A stretch of DNA of 64,000 nt from Agapanthus africanus. Taxonomy: Eukaryota; Streptophyta; Magnoliopsida; Asparagales; Amaryllidaceae. The stretch spans positions 135,055,988 to 135,119,987 of the forward strand of contig JASDDO010000001.1 in the NCBI GenBank assembly GCA_030015575.1. The letters run 5' to 3'. The translations under genes and the position numbers were made by a program. The notes under the pieces were generated by a model. The model saw only the letters and a list, made by a program, of their open reading frames with translations. It did no database searches and was not told where the DNA came from. This document shows, in pieces, positions 11,553 through 23,500 of this stretch. The stretch's first letter is position 1. The number at the start of each line of letters is the position of its first letter.

Positions 11553-11805
11553 TTTTGCTTTGCATAGCGGTATATATGATATACCCTGCACCTTATTCGA
11601 TGGGGAAAGAGCCGAGATCCCTTCACCGAGAGTGACCTCTTTAGAAAAACTGGCAGATGCTACAACACTCGGTTTGAATTTTGACTGCTTTTGGAGTTTT
11701 GCTTTGCATAGTGGTATATATGATATACCCTGCACCTTATTCGATAGGGAAAGAGCCAAGATCCCTTCACCGGGAGTGACCTCTTTAGCAAAACTAATGA
11801 AAGCC
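11553..11805 (+). repeat. Tandem pair of about 144 bp in COP1 leader
   Basis: Two copies start TTTTGCTTTGCATAG at 11553 and 11697 (offset 144). Each contains a well kept core, GAGATCCCTTCACCG followed by GAGTGACCTCTTTAG. The same doubled unit is found in the leaders of COP-E (20640-20891, minus), COP-A (30620-30855) and COP-B (37509-37772, minus). Confidence 0.8.
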
Positions 11806-11937
11806 TCAAAATCACTCCATTTCAAAATTTCACTTGATTCTACAACGATATTAAGTTCATTACGCAATAGGTTTTCAGAAAAACCTGTCGTAGCCCTCCG
11901 TCATTTCAGATAAGTTGTATATAGTATTCGTGCTTCA

Positions 11938-12132
11938 TTTGTTGGCTTTCGTCAAGGTGTAGTGTGCGGTAGCTATATGCTGCTTATCTGCTGCATATGA
12001 TGCGATTGGATTAGGGTAGTCGTACGGCTTTGTTGGCTTTCGTCAAGGGTCGTGCGGGTGGGTTTAATTCAATCAAGAAATGTACGGGTTGAACTTGACT
12101 AGCGGGCTATGGTTTGTTGGCTTTCGTCAAGG
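11938..12132 (+). repeat. Three copies of a 20-base motif in COP1 leader
   Basis: TTTGTTGGCTTTCGTCAAGG occurs at 11938-11957, 12029-12048 and 12113-12132. As RNA, UUGGC and GUCAA can pair around a four-base loop with one G-U pair. COP-A and COP-B have three versions at matching spacing. Confidence 0.75.
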
Positions 12133-12550
12133 TCATAGCACGTTAGGGGCAAAATATTATCGAGAATTTCAAGTGTTGAGATTTGCAATGAGATTGCATG
12201 CCTTCTATGAGATAGTTGGATCCCGATACCCACTGCGAGTAATTGTTACTCCTGGGAGAGTTTTACACAGGACAATTAGCCGATCAAGTAGGTGTCTAGA
12301 AAGGTGTCAACGGGGTTACGCCTCTGGGAAAACGAGGTTTACTTTAATTAGGTCCGTGTGAAAGCACGGGGAACCTCCCTCAAAGTACCGACACTGGCCT
12401 GGCTGACAGATTGGCGAAGTTGTAGGGTGTAATTAATCCCGGCTAGTCTTTCCTTTTAGGGTTTGAAGGAAGATTTGATAAAAACAGTGGGAGCCATCCC
12501 GATTAGATAAAATAATAACCAATCTGATCTTGCAAGAGCATACGCTAAAG

Positions 12551-12574
12551 TGTTTTCTTCTCTCTCTCTCCAGG
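12551..12574 (+). promoter_or_regulatory. Pyrimidine tract plus CAG before COP1 pol (splice-acceptor-like)
   Basis: TTTTCTTCTCTCTCTCTCCAG followed by GT looks like a plant 3' splice site. The same tract lies just before pol in COP-B (36733-36760, minus) and in COP-A (about 41324-41372). Spliced transcripts are known in the Angela/BARE lineage; use of this site is inference. Confidence 0.4.
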
Positions 12575-15500
12575 TAGGGACCATATCATGCCTTAATCAA
12601 GATAATAATATGGATGTATTGACCGAACCCGCATATTATACTGTGCTGGGGAACGTTGGTTCCGTTCTTTCTTATAAAAGTTATAGGACTGAACAGGATA
12701 TAGGGGAATTCCAGGATTCCTGTGCCATCCGTGTGAAGAAAGTACATGTTGATGCATTTTCTTCGGGTGTGTTCGTTACAGAGAACTGTTTCTCCATTTG
12801 CTCTACGTCCTGGGTATTAGATACCAGGTCAGGATCCCATATATGTAATCAGTTACATGGGTTTAGAAAAGGTAGAGAACTTGGAGAAGGTGATAAAGAC
12901 ATAAGGGTTGGAAATGGTGCAATTGTTGCAGCTAAAACCGTCGGGGAATATCACCTTGTATTGCCAACTGGTAATACATTGGTTCTGAACGAATGCTATT
13001 ACATGCCGAACCTGATATGCAACATTATATCGGTTTCTTTACTGAGTAAAGAGGGATATAATTTTGTATTACAGGATAATGTTATGAACATTTTCCTTAA
13101 CCAAAAGTTGGTTGGATCAGGCACGTTGTGCAATGGCATTTATGTTCTAAATCAATCAACAGTTCTGAGCATAACAAACACACACAAGAGGAAGAGTTCA
13201 GAACTGAACGAATCCTTCTTATGGCATTGTAGACTCGGTCATATAAATGCGACACGGCTAGCTAAGTTGCATAAGGATGGATACTTGAAACCGTTCGAAT
13301 TTTCATCTTATGACACTTGCCAGTCATGTCTCAAAAGCAAGATGACCAAAACTCCGTTTACGGGACACGGAGAAAGAGTTACCGAACTCTTGGGACTGAT
13401 ACATAGTGATGTATGCGGTCCCATGTCTACACATGCCAGGGATGGTTCTTCGTACTTCATTACATTCACTGACGATCTCTCAAGATACGGACATGTGTAC
13501 TTGATAAGACACAAGTCTGATACTTTTGAGAAATTTAGAGAATATAAATAAGAAGTCGAGAACCAAACCGGAAAAAGTATTAAAATCCTTCTATCTGATC
13601 TAGGAGGTGAATACTTGAGCAATGAATTCCTGGACTTCCTAAAAGAGAATGGGATTCTATCTCAGCTGACTCCTCCATATACACCACAGCACAACGGTGT
13701 GTCAGAACGGAGGAACCGCACCCTATTAGATATGGTGCGCTCTATGACGAGCACAGCTGAGTTACCTATTTCCTTCTGGGGGTATGCGCTAGAAACAGCC
13801 ATACATCTATTGAATATGGCCCCCACCAAATCTGTGCCTACCACTCCATATGAGATATGGAAAGGGAAGAGACCATGTCTTAACTATGTAAAGATATGGG
13901 GTTGTCCAGCCTATGTCAAACGACAAAATCCGGACAAACTCGAGGCACGGTCATTTCTATGCAAGTTTATAGGATATCCCATGAATTCACAAGGGTATAT
14001 CTTCTACCACACTGAGGAACAAAGAGTGTTTGTTTCTCGGCATGCCACCTTTTTAGAAAAGGAATTTCTTGCAAAAGCTGCAACAGAAGATTTGGTGGAA
14101 CCAGAGGATTCGGTAGTTCCCAATGAACCCCAGCCACTCCGCCGATCTAGTAGGGTTCCTCACCCACCTGAGAGATACTACGGTTTTCTCATGGATGGTG
14201 GAAGCGAGGATTGCATCATGGTTGATGATGACCCAACTAGTTTCGAGCAGGCCATCACGAGTGGAGACTCAGTGAAATGGCTGGATGCAATGCGGTCCGA
14301 GATGGAATCCATGTACACCAACAAAGTATGGACTTTGGAAGATGCTCCTGAAGGGGTAAAACCCATTGGGAGCAAGTGGATCTTCAAGAAAAAACTTGGT
14401 GTAGATGGGAAAGTGGAGACTTTCAAAGCTAGACTTGTTGCAAAGGGTTTTCGTCAAAGACCAGGTGTGGACTATGACGAAACCTTTTCTCCAGTGGCTA
14501 TGCTTAAATCCATCCGGATCATGCTTTCCATCGTTGCATATCATGATTACGAAATCTGGCAAATGGATGTTAAGACCGCCTTTCTAAACGGTGATTTAGA
14601 AGAGTGCGTGTACATGACTCAGCCAGAGGGCTTCATAGATAGTGGGAGCAGCGGGAAGGTGTGCAAGCTGCTTAAATCCATTTATGGATTAAAGCAAGTA
14701 TCGCGGAGCTGGAACATCTTCTTTGACGTCGTTATCAAAGAGTTTGATTTCGTCAAAAACGTAGATGAACCTTGTATCTACAAGAAGGTAGCAGAGAGTA
14801 AGGTTGTCTTCCTCGTATTGTACGTGGACGACATACTCTTGATAGGAAATGACATTCCTATGCTGCAATCGGTCAAGCTCTTCTTATCACAAAGATTCTC
14901 AATGAAAGATCTTGGTGATGCCTCCTGCATATTGGGAATTAAGATCTATAGAAATAGATCTAAAAGGATATTGGGATTGTCCCAATCCAGGTACATTGAC
15001 ACCATACTAAAGAGGTTTAGTATGGAAGAGTCCAAACGTGGGTTTTTACCCACGATCTCAGGGCTCACTCTCTCCAAAGAGATGTCTCCCAAGACTGATT
15101 TGGAGAGAGCTCGCATGCAAGGGATACCCTATGCTTCGGTAGTAGGCTCTATCATGTACGCGATGCTATGTACCAGACCCGATGTAGCATACTCACTAAG
15201 TGTAGTGAGTAGGTATCAAGCTGATCCTGGAGAGAGTCACTGGACAGCTGTGAAGAGCATTCTCAAGTACTTACGAAGAACTAAAGAGATGCTCTTGGTG
15301 TATGGTAACGGAGAACTCCAAGTGGAGTCCTTTACCGATTCGAGCTTCCAGAGTGATAAGGACGACTCTAAGTCGCAGTCGGGATTTGTCTTTACCCTTT
15401 ATAGAGGGGCGGTTAGCTGGAAGAGTTCCAAGCAGGAAACCGTGGCAGACTCGACAATGGAGGCTGAATACATCGCTGCCAACGATGCTGCCAAAAAGGC

Positions 15501-15807
15501 TGTCTGGATCAAGAAGTTCATCACTGAACTTGGAGTGGTTCCATCCATTGAGCATCCAATACCTTTGTATTGCGATAACAATGGAGCAGTGGCTTTGGCC
15601 AAGGAACCCAGGTCCCATCAGCGATCCAGGCATATTCTGAGACGGTATCACCTGATCCGGGAGATAGTTGATCGCCGGGAGATCGAGGTCAGGAGGGTTG
15701 ACACGAAGAACAACACAGCGGATCCACTCACGAAGGCCATTCCCCAGATACAGTTTGAGAGACTCTTCGGGATGCTCGGTATGCGATACTACAGCAGCTG
15801 GCCCTAG
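12575..15807 (+). pseudogene. COP1 pol region (fossil, fairly well preserved)
   Basis: Copia polyprotein region in the order protease, integrase, reverse transcriptase, RNase H, which is diagnostic for Copia rather than Gypsy. Visible landmarks: a pre-integrase segment WHCRLGHINATRLAKL, an integrase core with HSDVCGPM and TDDLSRYGHV, the C-terminal integrase marker WGCPAYV, the reverse transcriptase stretch QMDVKTAFLNGDLEE, the catalytic box YVDDILLIGND, and an RNase H part with YCDNNGAVALAKEP and RSRHI. The RT text (for example MKDLGDASCILGIKIYR) is typical of the Tork/TAR/Angela branch. The region is broken at about one to a few points. It ends 3 bases before the purine tract. No zinc knuckle or gag domain precedes the protease. 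Confidence 0.85.
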
Positions 15808-15810
15808 TGC

Positions 15811-15821
15811 AAGTGGGAGAT
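15811..15821 (+). other. COP1 polypurine tract
   Basis: AAGTGGGAGAT directly before the 3' LTR, the site of plus-strand priming in Copia elements. The same tract precedes the COP-B and COP-A 3' LTRs. Confidence 0.8.
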
Positions 15822-18045
15822 TGTTAGTTGTATGTATGCCCTAGAGGCCAGTATTGTACAGATGAAGTATATTATATTGGATGCTTGGACATATATAGAG
15901 AGGAATTTCTTGCTCGATATGATAGTATGCTATCTGGTTGCTCTTTATCTTAACATATGTACTTGTCTCTTTATACTGTCTGATGGCTACATGTTGATAA
16001 AGCCCTTAGGATGTGTACTTGACTACCTGGACTATGATGCGGATCATACTAGTGGGGACATGGTAGTCCATAAGTACATCCTTCAAGGTCCCTAGTCATG
16101 GGTGTATCTAGACAAGGCATCGATATACCAGAGTAGACTAGCGTATACGCTTCTCGACCCATGAGATGGGCGATGGATGATCCCATATCCATTGGTGTTT
16201 GACATCAGAGATGGTATACGGGTGCTCAGTGGAGACTGGGTACACTGGACGGACTCACCGAGAACTCCCAGATGGTATTATACCTCACGTCAGATGACAG
16301 TTCTCTGGTGACACTTGTGCAGGTTAGTCTGTAGACCCGAGATCGTCATAGAGTCTTGTGTGATTCCCACTGTGCTTTGATTTCCACCTTACCACGTCCA
16401 TGAGGGCGTGCAAAACGGTGGTTTTTGGTTACAGTACCGAGTCACATGGAGGCAATGAGCGATAGGAGGGGTTTCGTCTCTCCCGGTATTAGGGGTTGAT
16501 GTTGCGCTGTGCTCGATTGGCCGTAACAGGGAAGTCCCTGGCCAGGGCTGATTCAGAGATTTGCTGGTAAGTGTTACCAGTAGTTTCTCGACCCGTTATG
16601 AGCCTCACATCGACACGACTTATCGGTTATTGGGGTCTGACGTTTACCACCCCTAGACTTGATATGCGACATATCAGACGAGGAGACCGGACTGTACGGG
16701 AAGTGTTACCGGCAGGCTTTTTACAGGAGTAGGAGCAGGCTTGCTTGCTGATCTTCTGATCGCTCAATACCCGGGTAGCCGTTACGTCCAGCTAGTACCG
16801 CTGACGGCTTGTGGGTGCGTGATGTGATCATCACCTACTGCCGGCGTATTGACGAGTCTTTAGAGTCCTACACAGAGGTTTTACTGGCTCAGGCAAAAAC
16901 GAAATAGGAGCACGTATGTGATATGTGCGAGACCGAGAATAAATGCGTGTATGTGATACCGTATTCTATTCTCGCGACTTTTAGTATCGGTCGGTTATAT
17001 ATGATATGACCGGGTTATCGAATCAAGTGTTGATTCAATAAGTCGATACGATGGATGTTAGCCGGTTATATGAGATATGACCTGATTATTAAGTCAAGTG
17101 TTGATTTAATAATTAAGTGTATAATTGTATATTAGATATACTAATTTACATTTGCTAACACTTGTTCACTTTAGGGTTTTTCTCACATGTACACTACTTT
17201 AACATGTATATGATATATGTTAAAATGTGTGATCATATTGTATCATGGTTGATGATACACTAAACATGGGTGTGTAAGACTTACACCATTCTATATTTAA
17301 ATGGTGGTTAATAATTATTTAAAGTAATTACAAATTAGTGGACATTTTGTCATAAGCTTGAAGCTTGTGGAAGCTTATGGATACTTTGACAAAGTCCACT
17401 AGATTTGTTTTACCTTAGATTTTTATTAACCTAACCATTTAGACTTAGCCATGGTTATGTCCCACCATGAGTTAGTATATGATACTCACTCACCATGGTT
17501 AGCATTCTCACTTAATCATTATCCTCATTTTTTTTTCTTTAGTTCATCATCTTCTTCATTGAGCAAGAGAAAAAGCTTGCTAGGGTTTTGAAAAAGTGAG
17601 ATAGATTGTGAGAAACAAAAATCCAAAGAGAACCCACTTCCTATTTCTCCATCCTCTACTAGATTAGCACTTTAGTATAGGGTGTTTGCGTCACTAATTC
17701 TCTAGTTAGTGAAGTAGGAGCTTGAGTCGGAATTCCCTCGACGTAGATCATCTTCGGCCTCGGAGACTTCAAGCAAGGTCGCACCTTTCGCCTCGTGAAG
17801 CCATGCAAGGGTCCGGGAGAACCACGATCGCAGCGAAGGGACTTCATCAAGGAGCTTTAGAAGTGAAGGACCGATCTACAAAGGTTGTATTTCGTATTCC
17901 CTTTAGAGTAAAGTTGTTTACTTGCTAATTGTTTCGCCTAAACTCTAGTATACGATCTTGCTTAGCATTATTCGGCACATAAAAATTTTATTTTGGCATG
18001 GTCGATGCCTTGTAGAGCCTTGTTAGTGTGCCTAGTAACCCTACA
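15822..18045 (+). repeat. COP1 3' LTR (2.2 kb)
   Basis: Complete LTR with TGTTAG start and CCCTACA end, following a purine tract (AAGTGGGAGAT). It carries non-coding blocks also present in the otherwise different COP-A, C and D LTRs, such as GAGTCTTTAGAGTCC. Confidence 0.85.
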
Positions 18046-18705
18046 TCACTGCTAAGCCTTAGGTGTTGCAAGACGAGGAAAATACTAATACGGCCATAGC
18101 AAGCACATGAGTAATCGGTCGGTTAGTACCTCAAGAAGTATTAACGGTCACATGAAAAATGTGTGAGCAAATCCATCTAAATATTCATCTATTAAAAAGT
18201 ACTGAGGTAGATGGACAAGAGTATGATAGCTTGAATTGAATTCTCCGAGTGTAGGGATGTCTTTTACACACACGTAGGGGTATATGATCGATATTTGGAA
18301 GAAAGATAGGAATGAAGAATAAAGACGATGTTTTATTGAGGGATGATGTGATTTCTAACATCTTTTCATGACTATTAAGATATGGATCATGACAACCGAA
18401 AAGCTAGTATTAGTTGGAAACTCTAAATTTTCAAAGTCTTTCTTTTACAATTCTTATCTTTACATGTAACATTCACGGTCTTCCTTTTATTATTGAATTT
18501 TGTGGGTGCAATCCGCTGAAAACCCTCAGGAGACAACACTCCTCCTACTAGGGACACCTAGAGGTTTAAAGGCTTGTTGCACGTGCTCAGTGCAATCGTG
18601 TTGCCTACGAAAGTGTGCTAGTTAGTTTTTATTTTTCTTTATTTTCTCCTTCTCTTGAATAAAAGATATTTACTCGAGACGACCAAAATTAAGTTTGGGG
18701 TAATT
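18046..18705 (+). other. ATH1 3' non-coding part with polypurine tract
   Basis: Sequence between the COP1 insertion and the ATH1 3' LTR. I see no gene in it. It ends with a purine-rich tract containing AAGTTTGGGG (18691-18700), a common signature before Athila/Tat 3' LTRs. Confidence 0.6.
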
Positions 18706-19099
18706 TGATCAGTCGAAAATATTGCATTTTTAACACATCAATTTCCCTACTATTTGCAATCATCTAAAGGTGTTTGGTATAAATATAGCACATATTAGCA
18801 ATTTGTCTGCAAAATAACAAATAACATGTGTTATACATTATAACCGGCATTTTGAGGGAAATTGAGTGTTTATTACTACACGCGTGATCTTTTGTATCAA
18901 CACTTGTCTCGAGATTGTGTGCAAGAAATTCTCCAGGTAAAAGAGCCGGAACTGCTAAAAGTGCTGATAAAATACGTCAAGTCAAAGACTTGAAATCTGG
19001 CAATAAACAAGAAAGTATAAAATATTCTAGACATCAGGAAAGTGCCATAAAGCCAACAGAAGAATTACCTGGAAATTGCATGCAGTAATTCACCAACAT

Positions 19100-19148
19100 G
19101 GCCGCGGATCCGCGGCCGAGTCGGCCGAGTTGCCGCGGTTCCGCGGCC
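19100..19148. repeat. Paired GC palindromes in ATH1 LTR
   Basis: GGCCGCGGATCCGCGGCC (19100-19117) is a perfect 18-base palindrome. A second motif, GCCGCGGTTCCGCGGCC, lies at 19132-19148. Compare 5840-5887 and 10019-10064. Confidence 0.85.
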
Positions 19149-19405
19149 TTGTTAACTCATCAGCGCGTCAAATTTCTCCACGTGGCTTCTTGTAACGGCC
19201 TAAGCTTCCAGAAGACTCTCAAAGAGCACGTGGTTTCTTCCAGAAGGCTCTGCATAACAAACTCACTCTAGAATATTCCTTGTAACAACCTCATTCTAGA
19301 ATATTCCCTATAACAAACTCATTCTAGAATATTCCTTCTAACAAATTCATTCTAGAAGGCTCTCTCTAACAACCTAGCTTTGGAGGGAAGATTCAAATGA
19401 GGTGG

Positions 19406-19415
19406 TTATAAAAAG
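19406..19415 (+). promoter_or_regulatory. TATA-like box in ATH1 LTR
   Basis: TTATAAAAAG inside the LTR, a plausible old promoter box. No transcription start can be fixed from sequence alone. Confidence 0.4.
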
Positions 19416-20517
19416 AGATCTAGATCTAGGGTTTAGAGGTTAGACAATTAGTGGTGAGTTAGTTACATTTTTGGAGCCAAAATTCAAATTCAAGTTGAGT
19501 GACACAACTTGATACTAAAACCTTAGCCCAAATTCAAATCCAAAGCCAAATCAAGATCATTTTGAGAAGCAAATCAAGCAAGCAACCATCGATCCTTTAT
19601 CTGCGAGGCCAATCTTCATCCGAGCAAGAGATCCATGACGATCCGCGACTCACGGAGATCGAGCGGAGCGAACTTCGACGGATCAAGTTACCTCTTCAAA
19701 GGAGCGATTGAGAGCAACTCTTGTAATCTCGAATTGAGGGAATGTGTAAGTAGTCATCGATTTAATAAAGGTGATAGTTCCAATTCTCGCTTTCTTTACA
19801 TTCTTGCGTTATGAAACTTCTTGATTCTTGATTCATTAATTTTCATGACGTGTGAGTGAATTCTCCGCTTGTGGAGGATTCGAGAGAATCGGTAGATCTA
19901 GTGATGATAAAATTTTAATACTAATTTTAAGTCTTATAAGATTTGTGAACTCTAGGAAAAAGAATCATCAATGACCTAATTTGGATCGAGATCACATTCT
20001 TGCGAATTTCGTTCCAATTTAGGGATCAAATGATTGATGATTTTCTTTGCTAGAGGCTAGATCCGAATGATCATGATTGAAAAGACAAGGGATAGAAGGA
20101 GAAACCCGAGTTTCTTCAATAGATCCCTAATCTTCATTCATCATTATCAATCTAGCTACAAATTATCAATAGATAAGATTACGAATTATTAGAATCATCA
20201 CTACTACTAATTTGATCGAATCCTACAAGATATTCTACAAATCATGATAACTAAATTGATTGGGACATTTCTTGATTCTAGATCTATTTTCTTTATGTTT
20301 CTTGAAATAAAATCTTTCAAATCTTGAATCAATTTTCTTGCAATTTCTTTTATCTTTTCATTTCGACCCATCTAAAACAAGATCGATCAAAACACACATC
20401 TCAGTGGACGATCCGTATTCATTAATGCGCTCCATCGACACCGTTAATTGATTGCGGTATAAATTTCTTTGGTTGTGATTAAAACTTTTCCAAATACACA
20501 CGAAGAATGATCAATCA

Positions 20518-23500
20518 GTACTCTACTTCCTAAAATGATAGAGGGTTGCAGATGGTTTTTAAGAAAACCTTTAACGCTTTGAACTTGAAATCGTTGCAGA
20601 ATCAAAATAATTTAAAATGGAGTGTTTTTTAGGCTTTTACTAGTTTCGCTAAAGAGGTCACTCCGGGTGAAGGGATCTCGGCTCTTTCCTCGTCGAATGT
20701 GGTGCAGGATATTGACAATACCACTGTGCAAAGCAAGAACTAGAAAAGCAATCAAAAGACGAAACCGAGGGTTGTAGCATCTGTCAGTTCCTGCTAAAGA
20801 GGTCACTCCCGGTGAAGGGATCTCGGCTCTTTCCTTATCGAATAAGGTGCTGGATATTCTACAAGGAATACCGCCATGCAAAGCAACAACTAGAGCTACC
20901 AATTTTAGAAAATTTGATTTCACAACATTTTTAGGTTTATTTTTCTTTCATTAATCTCATTAATGAAGGTCACATCATATAAGTTACATGAACATCACAG
21001 ATAAATACAACGTACGCTTATCCCATCCGCATTCGCTTCGAAATCCCGCCTACACCGTTAGGTTAGGTAACTAACGGCAGGGCAGGATAGGGCTAGCGTG
21101 GGTGAAAAACATAAGCAACGTCTATAATATATCATATATATTATAACGTAAAGTATCTATCTAAGAATATAAAATGATTACATCACAGAATATCAGCAGC
21201 AGAAGACAACATATGAAATATTGGATATACTAGGATGTCCGTATTTTGTATTTAGCCAACAATAGAAAATACGGATTCCACGTTCATGATGAATAGCTAA
21301 ACCCACATCCCTAGACCCCTACGAGAGAGGCAAGTAACCCTGCCAATTCAAGGGTTAGGAGACCCGGTCTCGACTCCTCGAGATGGTCTCCCACTGGACC
21401 CCAGAACCCGGCTACTTGTGCTCCTCTCCTTGGATCTATCCTAATGCGGAAAAGTAAATAATATACATCAATGTTGACATCATCCTCAACCCAGAAGTGC
21501 CCTAATAAAATAATATTACATACAAGTTTTTACATGAATGAAAATGAAAAACTCCCATCTCACATAAAAAAAACGGCTATTCAAACACGACGATCCAATA
21601 TAACATATCACAGCAACACAACATCACATGTCATCAACGTAAGTAAATATGCGTATCCCAATTGTCGTTGACGTATAGCAACGAAACCGGCGATACACCA
21701 CATATTACACATACGGTCGCAGAAAAGAAAAAGTAAACTACAACAGTTGGAATCCGCAACCACCTTAGACATCATAAACCCGAAATATCTCATACTGCGG
21801 ATTTCATGCTTAACAATATGAATTCCTTAGACATCGCATGCCTAACAATTATAAACCCCGCATTTTAGTCTCGATATTGAAAAAACTTTCCAATAACAAG
21901 TCGGGTAATTCAACAAGATTCCCGACATCCCGATCGAATGCTCGTCGGAAACTTTAGTAGACGGCCGTACCCCCGATACCGTCGACGAAGTGCACTAAGG
22001 AGGAACACCGTTGCCGCGAGCACCCGAACAGATGCTTTAGGCTACGGGGTTCTCCTACAGTCACTTGGTCGGGGCTATGGGGCATGGCTATCTAATAATG
22101 TTACCCGGCGAGTATCCGCGTACGCTACGTGATTGTGACGGACTTTTGATCACATCAAAATCCCGTGGCAACCGATCAACTGAGACTAAATTGCTAGATT
22201 TATAAAATTCAATTATTATGGATTCCAAGTATTGTATCACAATCAACTAGACGATGTTAAACATTTCGATCAAATCAACAAACACCTTCATCTCCCTAAG
22301 AACTCAACACTTGAGCAAAGTTGAAATACCCAAAACGTGCCACAGTACTTATGGACCAGCCGTAAAAGGGTCAAACCAACGCCTCACCTATGGCACCGTG
22401 GAACTACGGCAAACCCTAGGGTTCGGTCACAGTTCCGTGGGCATAAAATCGAGTTAAGGTTCATTTTCTTCTAGAGGGTCCATAAACTTACTTGCACGAC
22501 CATTGAATATACTCAACTTAGAAAACTCCAACTCTTGGAAAACTTCAGAGGGGGTCATGAGGCGATGTTTGAAGATCGTTCGAAATGTTAAACATCATCA
22601 AGGTTACCATTACAATGTTAGAAATGTATGACTACGAAACACTCCGTATTAGTCCTGTATCAAAATTTACATCACATGAACTTTTGGACTAAACAAACAA
22701 TACCTGAAACCCCAAAATAAGCATACCAGAGCACAGAAGCAAAACGAGACAAAAAGGAGTCACAATGGACGGCCTCCTCGGATTATTTGGGAAAGTGCTC
22801 GGGTCAAAACAGAGAAATTGCTCTCGTTTTTGTTCTGTGCACTATATTTATCATATACATGACTCTGCAATTGTTTAAAAAAAATTTACAGACTTTTCAA
22901 AATCGACAGAGAGCAAAAATGCAGGGTTGCAGAAATCGTATTTTACGGATTTGTTTCGTTTTCATATTGTTTCTAACATCGTCTAAGTTTCTAGTTAAGC
23001 TCTGATAGCATGTTGGGATTTCCTCAGCACTTAGCCTAGGGTTTGCAAGCATCAAGCATGCCACAACAATAATTTTAGGGGGTGCTAAGCAAACATCCAA
23101 GGAATCATACTAGAAAACTAGGGTAACAAAACATGTAATCAAACATTACATAAGAAGTGAATAAGAAATACAACCTTTGTAGATCGGTCCTTCACTTCTA
23201 AAGCTCCGTGTAGTCATCCCTTCACTCCAAGCATCGATCTCCCGGACTCAAGTTGGACTCCACAATGCGTAGTGATCAAGCATGCTTGAAGACTTCGAGG
23301 CCGAAGATGATCTACGTCGAGCGAACTCAAGCACAAGCTACCTCTTCACAAAGTGATGAACTTTGTGAAGCAAACACCCTAAACTAAATGGCAAGTAGTA
23401 GAGGATGATAGAGTAGTAATTTTGCTCACTTTGGATTTGATTTTCTCACATGGATTCTTCATCTACTAAAACCCTAGAGAGCTTGAGAGATGAAGAAGAA

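Larger units (their letters stand above)
9833..12574 (+). other. COP1 long leader without visible gag
   Basis: About 2.7 kb between primer site and pol. In most Copia elements this space holds gag (about 300 residues with a C-x2-C-x4-H-x4-C zinc knuckle). I find neither a gag-like domain nor the knuckle. Instead it contains, in order: paired GC palindromes (10019-10064), a conserved block (10985-11160), a 12-bp hairpin (11171-11205), a 7-bp hairpin (11362-11384), a tandem pair of about 144 bp (11553-11805), three copies of a 20-base motif (11938-12132), and a pyrimidine tract ending CAG. Most of these recur in COP-A, COP-B and COP-E at the same relative places. A 141-codon open frame at 11488-11913 covers the tandem pair but has no known family. 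The differences seen between the COP1 and COP-B units there mostly change amino acids, which argues against a conserved protein. Confidence 0.6.
7844..18045 (+). mobile_element. COP1: young Angela-like Copia element
   Basis: Plus-strand Copia element inside ATH1. Parts: 5' LTR 7844-9818 (incomplete), primer site 9820-9832, long leader to about 12574, pol region 12575-15807, purine tract 15811-15821, 3' LTR 15822-18045. The LTR begins TGTTAGTTGTATGTATGCCC, like the TGCCCTAGAGGC start of the Angela/BARE group, and ends CCCTACA. The LTRs share about 1,970 bases at roughly 98 % identity by eye, which makes this the youngest datable element in the window (of order one million years or less at commonly used plant rates). 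The pol is broken by about one to a few changes. No target duplication can be checked on the left side. There is no recognisable gag between primer site and pol, as in its relatives in this window. Confidence 0.85.
5014..20517 (+). mobile_element. ATH1: Athila-like Gypsy element, interrupted by COP1
   Basis: Plus-strand Gypsy element. Parts in order: 5' LTR portion 5014-5596, primer site 5599-5615, leader to 6675, gag region 6676-7790, the COP1 insertion 7844-18045, a 3' non-coding stretch ending in a purine tract at 18687-18700, and the 3' LTR 18706-20517. The primer site matches the Asp-tRNA type usual in Athila, and the tract before the 3' LTR contains AAGTTTGGGG, common in Athila/Tat elements. 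No pol is seen, so the element is clearly broken. The two LTRs share 583 aligned bases with roughly 25 differences by eye (about 4 %), older than COP1 inside it. The rest of the 5' LTR should lie left of TEK1, outside the window. Confidence 0.8.
18706..20517 (+). repeat. ATH1 3' LTR (1.8 kb)
   Basis: Begins TGATCAGTCG after the purine tract and ends TGATCAATCA. Its last 583 bases match 5014-5596. It contains paired GC palindromes at 19100-19148 and a TATA-like box at 19406-19415. Confidence 0.85.

Noticed and set aside
11488-11913. 141-codon open frame over the tandem pair in the COP1 leader
   Set aside because: No known family, and between COP1 and COP-B the differences mostly change amino acids; reported as a non-coding repeat.
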